DNA from: Hexactinellida sp. DTS-2022
Taxonomy: Eukaryota; Porifera; Hexactinellida
Direction: 5' to 3'
Assembly: GCA_028753945.1 (NCBI GenBank)
Contig: JAPNXP010000012.1
Coordinates: 868,001-932,000, forward strand
Length of the DNA: 64,000 nucleotides
Shown here: one piece after another, positions 36,401 through 45,129 of the stretch
How the letters are laid out: each line of letters begins with the position of its first letter
Position numbering within the stretch: the first letter of the stretch is position 1
Translations under genes and position numbers: made by a program
Notes under the pieces: generated by a model
What the model was told of the DNA's origin: nothing
Databases searched by the model: none
What the model saw: the letters and a program-made list of their open reading frames with translations, nothing else

Positions 36401-38295
36401 CTACCAAACAATACGCATAACTTGCATTAACAGAGCACAGCACTCACCATCCTTGTTAACGTTGAGTGGGTTGGCGTCGTATGAGAGCAGCCGTCTGCAG
36501 ATCTCCTCGTGTCCGGAGAGAGCCGCGTCGTGCAGAGGCGTCTCTCTGTCGATGCTCTGCGCGTTCGCTTTGGCGCCGCACTTCAGTAGGAACCCCACCA
36601 GCTCCGCGTGTCCGAAGTTAGCAGCCTCGTGCAGGGGGGTCCAGCCAGCGTTGTCAGGCGCATCCACCTAAACAACACAACAACAACAACAAATTAACAA
36701 ACAGACAAACAAACAAACAAACAAACAGGCAAGCAAGCAAACAAGCAAGCAAACAAACATGCAAACAAACAAACAAATAAATAAACAAACAGACAAACAG
36801 ACAAACAAACAAACAAATAAACAGACAAACAGACAAACAAACAAACAAATAAACAGACAAACAAACAAACAAACAAACAAACAAACAAACAAACAAACAA
36901 ACAAACAAACAAACAAACAAACAAACAAACAAACAAGCAAACAAACATGCAAACAAACAAACAAACAAACAAACAACCAAAGAGCAATAAAGAACGTATT
37001 ACAGTGGACTCTCGACGTTAATTCTGTTAAACAGAATCACTCGAATGCATTTGTTTAGGTTAGGAGGATTAAACCTAGAACTACTTAATTAGCCTTTAAT
37101 TTGCCTCTCCGTGTTTATGATTTAGGAAGAAATGGTTTTAAAGAATACAGTACATCCTCGCTAATCCGACAGGTGTTCCAATCAAAAAAATTGTGTTCCG
37201 AATAGTGAAGTAATACACTTTCTATTGGCCGCTATAAAATGAGACCCCGATAATCAGAAGCAAACTTGTACAAACCTTTTTAATCCAAACTAAACATATA
37301 CAGTCAACTCCCGTTATAACCAAGTCGGATATAACGAAGTACCTGCTTATAACGAAGTCATTCAATGGTCCGGAAATCCTTCTATCTTATTGTATTTTAA
37401 AAATTCGGTTACAACGGGTCAACGAAATGGTTATAACGAAATTCCGCTTATAACGAAGTCATTTAATTCCATATAGCCTCTAAACTATTGATTTTACTCC
37501 GGTTATAACGAAATTCAACTTGTAATGAACTCTTTTAAGATCGAATTCCGCTTATAACGAACTCCGGTTAAAACGAAATGAAACCACGGTCCCGAGCACT
37601 TCGTTATAACGGGAGTTGACTGTAGTATACTGTCTAAATACTTGTCTGATACTTATTTTTCAATAATTCCATTGTAATATACAAATAGTAAAGATTTTTT
37701 CCCAAATTTATACGAAAAATAGTTTTGGATCTCCTGTTCGGACTAGCGAGGGAGTACTGTAATATGACTTGAGTATTACTAAGATCTCACTGCATACAAA
37801 CACCATGGGTACAGAGGACTATAGTACCTGTGCGCCTTTAGCCACCAGGTCCATCGCGGTCCGCAGCTCCCCCTTAATGCAGGCCAGGTGGAGGTGCGTC
37901 TCTCCCTGCGCGTTGCGTCTCTGCACGCGCGGCAGCTGCTTCTTGTGGGAGGGCAGGCAGAGCGGGTTCGGGGACCGCGGGGGATCCTCGGCGGTGGACT
38001 TGAGCAGCAGGTTCAGCTGCTGTCGCTCCGTGAGCCCCGGCTTGGCGGCGTGCGTGGCCTGGTGTAAGGCGTCTCGGATGATGTGAGAGCGCGTGGAGGG
38101 GAAGTCCTCCAGCGAGGAAGAGGAGAGTCTGGGGTGCGAAGCGGCGGCGACGGAACTGGGCTTCTCTTCCTCGAGGCTGACGCTGTCTGCGCTGCGGACG
38201 GACTCGTCAGTCGTGGAACGAATCTCGTCGTCACTCCCCAGAATCTTTGTGACGTGTTTCGTGGCTCGGCCGGGGTGTTTCTTGTGTTTAGGCAT
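30498..38295 (-). CDS. ANKRD11/12-like ankyrin repeat protein (three exons)
   Basis: Exons 38295-37828, 36667-36448 and 32002-30498 join in phase (donors cacag/gtacta and gatg/gtgagt; acceptors tttag/gtggat and cattag/gtaaga) into 730 residues. The start is ATG in MPKHKKHPG; a GTG seven codons upstream is not needed. Residues ~124-230 are three ankyrin repeats: NAQGETHLHLACIKG, then NAGWTPLHEAANFGH, then RETPLHDAALSGH, followed by GKTAIDL. The middle is basic and serine-rich, with KKKKKRKKE as a likely nuclear signal. The C-terminal ~170 residues hold a charged helix (RARLVISKRHAREREQL) and a second helical segment with SLTARQKSDCDALYF, matching the conserved C-terminus of the ANKRD11/ANKRD12 chromatin co-regulators as I remember it. 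Vertebrate members are far longer in the middle. The role is inferred to be nuclear, transcriptional co-regulation. Confidence 0.8.
32890..33070. repeat. Degenerate ~20 bp tandem repeat
   Basis: About eight irregular repeats of the theme gacatttgtgtacagatatt. Upstream, at ~32855, cagtggtggcgaacggg looks like a hAT-type terminal sequence, so the array may be the core of an old hAT-like element whose other end I could not place. Confidence 0.5.
33545..33678 (+). repeat. Stem-loop cassette, copy 2
   Basis: Hairpins in order: gccgc-gaa-gcggc; a stem made of gtgtt and aacac around gcgtagtgcct; tcgc-gaa-gcga; and cgagacc-gaa-gggctcg. Between them lies ttgtgagagagtgatcc, shared exactly with copy 3. 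This copy sits inside an intron. Confidence 0.65.
34203..34319. mobile_element. Small TA-flanked MITE
   Basis: One end reads agtcgaaaccc, the other ggcatccactg. Its middle (ataatttatgtcggttataa) is shared with 34414-34585 relatives and with an insert near 50101-50210 in inverse orientation. Confidence 0.6.
34414..34585. mobile_element. Small TA-flanked MITE
   Basis: The ends are cagtcgaaaccag and cgacatctactg flanked by TA. It is the same family as 34203-34319. It is about 172 bp and non-coding. Confidence 0.65.
34820..34925. mobile_element. TA-flanked MITE, cagtcgactccgctt family
   Basis: The ends tacagtcgactccgcttaa and ttaagcggagtcggctgta are near-perfect inverted repeats. It is 106 bp. 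Confidence 0.8.
36672..36982. repeat. (AAAC)n microsatellite next to a splice acceptor
   Basis: About 300 bp of aaac repeats with occasional aagc, agac and aaat units. On the minus strand this is (gttt)n and ends a few bases before the tttag acceptor of ankyrin exon 2, so it supplies the polypyrimidine-like tract of that splice site. Long open frames here are repeat artefacts. Confidence 0.9.
37148..37759. mobile_element. TA-flanked MITE with a second MITE nested inside
   Basis: The ends cagtacatcctcgctaatcc and ggactagcgagggagtactg are inverted repeats bounded by TA. The element at 37301-37622 lies inside it. Both are in intron 1 of the ANKRD11/12-like gene. Confidence 0.8.
37301..37622. 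mobile_element. TA-flanked MITE, cagtcaactcccgtt family (nested)
   Basis: The ends cagtcaactcccgttataac and gttataacgggagttgactg are exact inverses, flanked by TA on both sides. Internal gcttataacgaagtc-type motifs are iterated. Confidence 0.85.
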
Positions 38296-38510
38296 TGCTC
38301 CGGATGGAAGAGCCACAGGTACTAATAGCGAGCTGTTAGTACTGAATGGGAGAGTCGGTAAATCGGTAAAAGTATTTCAGATAACTGACTCTCCAAATAA
38401 ACACAACTAAAGCAAGTATATTGTTGATAACTTGCTTACTAATATTATGAACAGTAAAATAATAATATATAATATGATAATATAATACTATTATCAATAA
38501 CAATACTGTA

Positions 38511-38609
38511 CAGTAGTCTCCAAAAACGGACACTCCGAGATACGGACAAACTCTCTACAACGGACAAAATCCATGCCCCCAATGTGTCCGTTATTCGGAG
38601 ACTCCACTG
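38511..38609. mobile_element. TA-flanked MITE, 99 bp
   Basis: The ends are cagtagtctccaaaaacgg and ccgttattcggagactccactg (read in two parts: ccgttattcgg, agactccactg). It lies about 215 bp upstream of the ANKRD11/12-like start codon, so it may sit in the promoter or 5' UTR. Confidence 0.75.
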
Positions 38610-39337
38610 TAATACCAAATATATTCATAGCAACTACGTATATGCATAGCGTACAGATGACCCGAATTTGTATCAAAGCATTGGGGGTGAATAAATTCAT
38701 GGTAGGGTAGCTAAGGGGTAACTTACAGAGGAATTTGCTTTAGGGACACTTTGTGGATAATATGGATATCAAGTAGACTCAGTTTAATATAAATATAATT
38801 GATTTATAGGCATGATTTCACAAACTTGAATATAAGAATTATAATTTATCAATTTGAGAGTTATCACCATTTCAAGGAGTCCTTACACTGAATTCAAAGT
38901 GAGTTATACTAACAGGTACCCAATATACAATATATTTATAATAAATAGAATATTATATGTATGTTTGTATGGAACAGATTGTTTCCTAAATGGTAGTGAG
39001 ACACCAATTAATGTAAGGGCACAGCAGTAGAACAGCTGTTCTCAATTAGGATAATTAGTCACAAATTGGCTAAGTACAGCAGTCGGAGAACAACGTAAAA
39101 CTATTTGAATGATAACTTATGTTATGTTTTTGAAAACATAATACAAATTTAATACCATAGGGATTTAATACAGGGGAAACAATTATTTATCGCATGCCCT
39201 GAATCAGCGCCCCCGCCGCCCGACACTTATTGTTTCCATGGGCAAATTTACCCTAAAAAATCCAGGAAATTATATATAGGTGGATTATAATGCTTCTCAG
39301 CGATAGTAAACATACCGATATTGCGTAAATTAATAAA
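38610..39337. other. Unassigned region upstream of the ANKRD11/12-like gene
   Basis: No gene, no inverted-repeat element and no clear tandem repeat is seen in this AT-rich stretch. Confidence 0.4.
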
Positions 39338-39463
39338 ACGAGCCCTTCGGTCTCGGTCGCTTCGCGACGGATCACTCTCTCACAAAAGTCGCTTGTCGAC
39401 TTTTGTTCGTTCGTGTTAGACACTACGCAACACAATTAATTAACGGGTCCACGCTTTGCGGGC
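39338..39463 (-). repeat. Stem-loop cassette, copy 3
   Basis: On the minus strand the hairpins run: cccgc-aaa-gcgtgg (imperfect), a gtgtt/aacac stem, a long aaaagtcg-aca-agcgactttt-type stem, gtcgc-gaa-gcgac, and cgagacc-gaa-gggctcg. The third hairpin is longer here than in copy 2, yet both arms have changed together. Confidence 0.65.
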
Positions 39464-39568
39464 TTACAATCTTCAAATATCACTCATATTAAATAAGTTA
39501 AATCTGTGACTTGTAAATTACACGTACTCAATTAAGTATGCTGCTATTTGGGACCCAAGTATGTCAAC

Positions 39569-39717
39569 CAGTGGCGTCGAGCTCTATGGGCCCGGCCCCC
39601 CCAAATTTTCCTGTGCCCCCCCCCCTTTCTTAGAGGCTTGTCCCGAAAAACTTTGATCTGGTCACTAACTACGACACTCTGTGCCCTCCCAGAATGTATT
39701 CAAGCACGACGCCACTG
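39569..39717. mobile_element. hAT MITE with 8 bp target duplication
   Basis: Terminal repeats cagtggcgtcg and cgacgccactg are flanked on both sides by the exact 8 bp sequence atgtcaac (39561-39568 and 39718-39725). It is 149 bp with no coding capacity and contains a C-rich core. Confidence 0.9.
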
Positions 39718-39929
39718 ATGTCAACTAATTAATTAATTCATTCATGCATAGCATACATAAGGCAATGGCACTCACTCAAATTTCTGGACCAGGGATTGGT
39801 TAGTATAGTCAACTAAACATATGCAATGCAATTATTCTTCGAAATAAGTATTCCAGGGGGCTTCTACTTATGTAATTGTTTTTAATAAAGGTAGTCATGT
39901 ACAATACGCATATTTTCGAGATAGCACTA

Positions 39930-40090
39930 CAGTCGAAATCGGGGTTTTTTGCCACGGGTTTTTTTGCCTCCTTTTGTCGTGCAAAAATGTGATATCTTAA
40001 TGTGTTTTCCATCGGGTTTTTTTGCTTATTGGATTTTTTTGCCTCCTTTTGTCGTGCATTTTGGGGGGCAAAAAACCCCGATTTCGACTG
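39930..40090. mobile_element. TA-flanked MITE with poly-T arms
   Basis: The ends cagtcgaaatcgggg and ccccgatttcgactg are inverted and TA-bounded. Internal tttttttgcctccttttgtc occurs twice. A second copy is at 56609-56786 in inverse orientation. The matching arm of the surrounding palindrome lacks it. Confidence 0.85.
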
Positions 40091-41095
40091 TATGTTGAAA
40101 TGACGTCACTGTTTTGTCTAATAGGCCAAATATGCTAAAACTTTGAACGCATGTAAAATGTTCAGTTTCGCTTTTTCAAACAAATTTCTTTGACTAACCC
40201 ATATACTAGGAGTCATTTTACATTAAATATCCCAGAATCAATTATGGAATGTTACTACATTCCTCTGTTGCAGCGTTGCTATAGAAACGTGATTTGAATG
40301 ATTGAGGTCATATCTCGAGAAGTAATATAGTTACAGCTTAACCAATGGATCCAATTGATAGCCCGTCCTTAACTTCCTATTCAATGATAAAGATTTCGAT
40401 GCTCTATCTCCAACCAATTTTCTGAGAATTGTGATTATTGTAATATACATTCAAATGATTATACACATTTTGCGGAAAATTGGTTGAAGATAGAGCATCG
40501 AAATGTTTATCATTGAATAGGAAGTTAAGGACGGGCTATCAATTGGATCCATTGGTTAAGCTGTAACTATATTACTTCTCGAGATATGACCTCAATCATT
40601 CAAATCACGTTTCTATAGCAACAGAGGAATGTAGTAACATTCCATAATTGATTCTGGGATATCTAATGTAAAATGACTCCTAGTACATACATGGGATAAT
40701 TATTAGTCAAAGAAATTTGTTTGAAAAAGCGAAATTGAACATTTTACATGCGTTCATTGTTTTAGCATATTTGGCCTAATAGACAAAACAGTGACGTCAT
40801 TTCAACATAGTGCTATCTCGAAAATATGCGTATTGTACATGACTACCTTTATTAAAAACAATTACATAAGTAGAAGCCCCCTGGTATACTTATTTCGAAG
40901 AATAATTGCATTGCATATGTTTAGTTGGGGGAGCTGCACATGTCCGAATTTGTTACATGTCCGAATTGATTTTGTAAGTGTCCGATAATTATATTGAAAC
41001 TATCTTGAATACATTGAAATGTGTACCAAAAATCAAGAACGGACAAGGTGAGTTCATAAATAGTTCTCATTCCAAAGAAAGTACATATCAATACA

Positions 41096-42359
41096 ATGGA
41101 ATTTAGTACATACGAATACAAGCGATGTGGAAGTAGCGTTTTTACATATGCTGATGGTTTCAAATATGTGCAATCAAAGACCACCGAAATTTGTGTCTAC
41201 CTCAAATGTGCTATATTTAGAAATGGGTGTAAAGGGACAGCTAAAATGAACCTCGCAAGACATTCAATTACCCCTATGCATCTACATAATCACACAGTTA
41301 ATGAATATAAAACCGCGGTGTATCAGTTGAAAGCTAAGTGCAAGACACTTGCTAAGCAGACACAATCCCCAAGTCTCAGAAACATATTCGATGATGCAAC
41401 TAGAAATGAACCTAATGCTCATGATATTTCATTCCTTGAGTGTGAATCTGCTATGTATAGGAGTAGAAAAACTTCTCAACCGAAAATCCCTTCAACAGCT
41501 ATTGAATATATTGACATGCTAGGAGCTACACCTCTTGGAAAGCACTTCAAATTTTCTGTAACCGCTGGAAACCAAATTGCTGTGGTCTTCTTTTCTGACG
41601 AAATTAGTGTCTTACTGTCAGAAGCTAGTAGCATACAATTTGATGGAACATTTGATGTGGTTCCGATTCAGTTTTACCAGTTATGGACATATCTGTTGCA
41701 AGGCACACTGTACCTGCACTGCAATACACTGTTTAATGACAGCCAAGAGTTATATAGTTCTCTATTAGAACGGCTTGTCACACACTTACCTGACTTCAAA
41801 CCTGTGACTTCAATGTCCGATTGGGAGCGTGCTCCGAGAAATGCCATTAAACAAGTTTTCCCACATATTCGCATTTACGGATGTTTCTTCCATTATACTC
41901 AATGTATTTGGTCTAAGATTCAAAAATTGGGTCTTGTTCAGGATTTCAAAAGTAACGTTGAGATATCAAAGTTCACACGATTGTTGATGGCGATTCCGTT
42001 TCTACCTGCCTCACTGATCTATCCAACGTTCAATTTAATTACGACACCAACATTGGATAGTAGTGTAGGACTAAAGCTGGAAAAGCTAAATAAATACATT
42101 AAGAGACACTGGCTTACCAATATATCCCCGGAAGAACTATCTATCTTTGAACTGAGTATCTCTTCAAATAATGGGGCAGAAAGTTATCATTTGCAAACTG
42201 AAAGCTCGAATCAGGAGTTCTTGCCCTAGGATCTGGACATTTACGTCACATTTAAACGATGTCATCATAGATACTGACAAGATATTGGCAGAATACGACA
42301 AGGAAGGGAGATCAGTCGCGCAAGGAAATTTAACTGTGTGCAAATCGATGACCAAATAA
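41096..42359 (+). pseudogene. MULE transposase with N-terminal FLYWCH zinc finger
   Basis: From the ATG at 41096, residues 1-70 form a FLYWCH-type zinc finger (ligands C38, C45, H63, H65). A MULE catalytic core follows: D183 in FDGTFDVVP, D242 in SDWERA, the C263-x2-H266 motif in YGCFFHYTQ, and E362 in NNGAESYH. Right after that glutamate the frame shifts by one base. The continuation in the next frame (KLKARIRSSCPRIWTFTSHL) fits the helix that follows E in the family and runs to a stop near 42359. It is thus a nearly complete transposase with one clear frame break, followed by a separate RING-like segment. The function is cut-and-paste DNA transposition. Confidence 0.85.
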
Positions 42360-42429
42360 AATTATTCAAAGAAAATTACGTAATGGAGAGTATACACCAT
42401 GCCAGTATTTACAGCATATGAGCAACACA

Positions 42430-42684
42430 ATTGGATCCCAGAAATATTCTCAAATTGTTCTGAGCGACTCCGAAGATACTGAAGAAGAGCTGGAAGGTCC
42501 GGACTCAAACATGGGAGGAAGCCAATGCTCTGTGTGCCTTAGTCTGCGAATAACAACATAGATTTTCATGCCATGCAGACAAGCAACCTTTTGCGCTGAT
42601 TGCAGTCAACAAATAATAGATATGGGACAAACCTTCCCCATATGCCGTGTAAGCATCAGTGAAAGGTTTCAAATATTTACTTAA
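42430..42684 (+). pseudogene. RING-like C-terminal segment of the MULE
   Basis: Downstream of the transposase, one frame encodes SSQIVLSDSEDTEEELEG, then CSVCLSL, then MPCRQATFCADCSQQI and FPICRVS. The spacing matches a C3HC4 RING of the IAP/MIB type (CxxC, PCxHxxFCxxC, CPxCR), but the His is Gln, the first C of CPxC is Phe, and a stop codon lies between the first and second parts. A related RING with a different loss occurs in the other MULE at 60156-60664, so this was probably part of the ancestral element's protein. Confidence 0.65.
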
Positions 42685-42763
42685 TTGATTAAAAGCTAAT
42701 TGATTAAATATGAGTAAATTCTATTTATGAAGGCTATTATTAAAGCTATTAGATATAGTAAGG

Positions 42764-43854
42764 CAGTGGTTCTAAAACTTTTTACAGCGCGTACCACTTC
42801 AGCAATTATTAGGGTCTCCGCGTACCACCATAATAACCGATAGTTAAATACACATCCGAATAATAACCATATCAAAAACACTTGTAAATAACCAGTATAT
42901 TTAGGTATAATCAAATTCATAGAATACAGTTGCAACGGGAGTATTCAAACTATCATTTTTTCCGACGAATTTGACTGAACTTATTATTTAATTCGTTATT
43001 ATAATTAATTACTATCGTTTTTTTCGAACTCGGGTTGTTCTAACTTATCGTTGATGATAACTTTGTGGTGTAATAAATTCCAACTTGACTAGTATTTCCA
43101 TTGTTTTTTTCTAACTATCGTTTTATTTAACTTCGGTCTATTCTAACTCATACCTGCCAACATATTTGAGTCATATTCCTCCAATCTTCCCCTGTACATT
43201 GGCCAAAATCCCTGGAAATCCTCAGATTTTTTCTCGCTCACTTATCTAGGGAATCTTTGCACATTTATGCTAGGATAAATTACAGTAACCAAGTCATTCC
43301 ATTCATGTGGTTAATGCAGAATGCATAGCAAGATATATTATCATGTTATTTAAATTTATAATTATTTATGTTGACATAATTCAAATAACTTTCTGAAGGA
43401 GAAAACATTGAATTATATAGATTGTACAGAGAATCCTTGTACGCTTCAATTGGAACTGTTAATTTATATAACATAATGCTACATTTTGAGGGTGTAGACA
43501 TTTTGCATGTATTAATTATTACACTCACAATCAGTAATTTTACCCAACTAAAATCCCTGGACGCCTGTACAGAACAGCCAAAATGGTCAAAGTCAATGTA
43601 CAGTTGGCAGGTATGCTAACTATCGGTTTAGTCTAACTATAGTTACCTGAAAATAATTGGTTAGAAGAACCGGTTTCTACTGTATAACCGATATTTAGGT
43701 TAAATACACTGATGTCGTAAATATGTTGGCCTACATCGACATGGTTACCTACAGTCCTAATCAGTGAGAAGGTATTATATTAAAATTTTGATTTATTTAC
43801 GTCAAATGAGGTACCACTAGAAGGGGCTCGCGAGCCACAGTTTGAGAACCACTG
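42764..43854. mobile_element. hAT non-autonomous element inside the MULE
   Basis: Terminal repeats cagtggttctaaaact and agtttgagaaccactg match the classic hAT end cagtggttctcaaac. The 8 bp duplications tagtaagg (42756-42763) and tagtaagt (43855-43862) differ at one base. Only scattered short frames occur. A smaller element lies inside at 43150-43614. Confidence 0.9.
43150..43614. mobile_element. Inverted-repeat element nested in the hAT
   Basis: The ends atacctgccaac and gttggcaggtat are exact inverses. Flanking 8-mers tctaactc and gctaacta agree at six central bases, consistent with an aged hAT-type duplication. It is 465 bp and non-coding. Confidence 0.75.
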
Positions 43855-43889
43855 TAGTAAGTTGAATACGATATTTAACTTACAAAAAT

Positions 43890-44110
43890 CATTTCGCACA
43901 TGTGCAGAACTTACAAAAATCAGTTCGGACATGTGCAGAACTTACAAAAATCAGTTCGGACATGTGCAGAACTTACAAAAATCAATTTGGACATGTGCAG
44001 AACTTACAAAAATCAATTCGGACATGTGCAGAACTTACAAAAATCAATTCGGACATGTGCAGAACTTACAAAAATCAATTCGGACATGTGCAGAACTTAC
44101 AAAAATCAAT
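43890..44110. repeat. 31 bp tandem repeats of the MULE terminus
   Basis: Seven copies of a 31 bp unit containing cggacatgtgcagaacttac and aaaaatca. Partial copies in inverse orientation lie at the left end of the same element, so these are subterminal transposase-binding-type repeats, not a CRISPR array. Confidence 0.9.
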
Positions 44111-44320
44111 CAAAATATCCCTCAAAATTCGGACAAATGCATGCGCCTCGTTTAGTTGACTATACTAACCAATCCCTGGTCCAGAAATTTGATCGAGTAC
44201 CATTGCCTTATGTATAGAATGCTATGATTTATGCTATTACTAACCAAGGATTTACTGCATAGTAAATTGTTTGTAAATAGTTGAATGACTTTGATAGTAA
44301 TATTATGCATGCTTATGTGA

Positions 44321-45036
44321 TTGACCATGGCCTACTTAATATACGGCTATATATGTCGCCGAGAAGGCCATAAAACAAAGAGGCCAGTTTCTAATTTTCA
44401 AAATGGAGAATAGATCTTTATTCGAATAATTAGCAATGATAGAGCTGAAAAGCAATAATTTTTGAGATAATGAGATAATTAACACCTAATTCATTATTTG
44501 GTAATGACTCACTATCTCAAAAATTATAGAAGTTAGGCATATAAAATGTATTATCGATGAAGAGGAAGTTGCCTATTCCGGACAGATCAGTACCAGTCTA
44601 GTTTACATAACATTCATAGCTTTTGAGTTATGGCACATTTAGGAAATATACATTTTCCATGGCAACCGAGGAATGTGTCAACATTCCATTTATAATTTCG
44701 ATATTTTTTATTCTACTACTTCTGGGTATAACCATGTTCCAATTTTGAACATTTATAACGCGTTTAACTATGTTAAAAGTATGCTGGGAAAAACAAGATA
44801 ATTCGCAACCAAAATAACCATAACGTCATCAGCTGATGACATATCACAATTCTGGAGGGTGCTATGTATACCTGGATACCATATTCCTATATAGTTATAA
44901 TACACTTTTCAGCTCTATCATTGCTAATTATTCGAATAAAGATCTATTCTCCATTTTGAAAATTAGAAACTGGCCTCTTTGTTTTATGGCCTTCTCGGCG
45001 ACATATATAGCCGTATATTAAGTAGGCCATGGTCAA
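44321..45036. mobile_element. Foldback element (long palindrome)
   Basis: The arms start ttgaccatggcctacttaat and end with the inverse attaagtaggccatggtcaa; each arm is ~300 bp. Its inner part shares ataattagcaatgatagagc and ctatataggaatatggtatc-type sequence with the foldback at 28071-29003. No coding capacity. It lies next to the interrupted foldback and just before the DIRS fragment. Confidence 0.85.
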
Positions 45037-45129
45037 GAGCAGTGCAGATTAATGGCACTGTTAATCCTATACACACACTTATAAAGTATACAAATACGGA
45101 GGAACCCACTCTCTGAAACTCTGCAATCT

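Larger units (their letters stand above)
32003..36447 (-). other. Intron 2 of the ANKRD11/12-like gene
   Basis: The 4.4 kb intron carries a degenerate tandem repeat of gacatttgtgtacagatatt-type units at 32890-33070, a stem-loop cassette at 33545-33678 and three small TA-flanked MITEs between 34203 and 34925. The rest is AT-rich with no gene I can support. A start-less open frame of ~120 codons on the plus strand at 35191-35550 has no recognisable domain. Confidence 0.7.
40928..44149 (+). mobile_element. Mutator-like element (MULE) with 9 bp target duplication
   Basis: Exact 9 bp repeats gtttagttg flank it (40919-40927 and 44150-44158). The short imperfect terminal repeats read gggagctgcacatgtccg on the left, and gaggcgcatgcatttgtccg as the inverse of the right end. 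Near the right end are seven 31 bp repeats of ttcggacatgtgcagaactt (43890-44110); three partial copies of cacatgtccgaatt lie at the left end. It encodes a FLYWCH-DDE transposase followed by a RING-like segment, and carries a hAT insertion at 42764-43854. Confidence 0.9.
39748..44226. mobile_element. Foldback element interrupted by a MULE
   Basis: The left arm starts atagcatacataaggcaatg and the right arm ends cattgccttatgtatagaat; both carry ctggaccagggattggttag or its inverse. Arms of ~680 bp meet near 40440. Two insertions split it: a 161 bp MITE in the left arm (39930-40090) and a 3.2 kb MULE in the right arm (40928-44149). Without these the element would be ~1.1 kb. The central motif acattcctctgttgc resembles the other two foldbacks in this window. 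Confidence 0.8.

Noticed and set aside
36654-36987. Long open frames of Cys-Leu-Phe-Val or Lys-Gln-Thr-Asn repeats
   Set aside because: These are translations of the (AAAC)n microsatellite in several frames; they are not proteins.
43862-44217. Regular 31 bp repeats that could be mistaken for a CRISPR array
   Set aside because: There are no unique spacers, the genome is animal, and the repeats match the opposite end of the same MULE, so they are terminal repeats.
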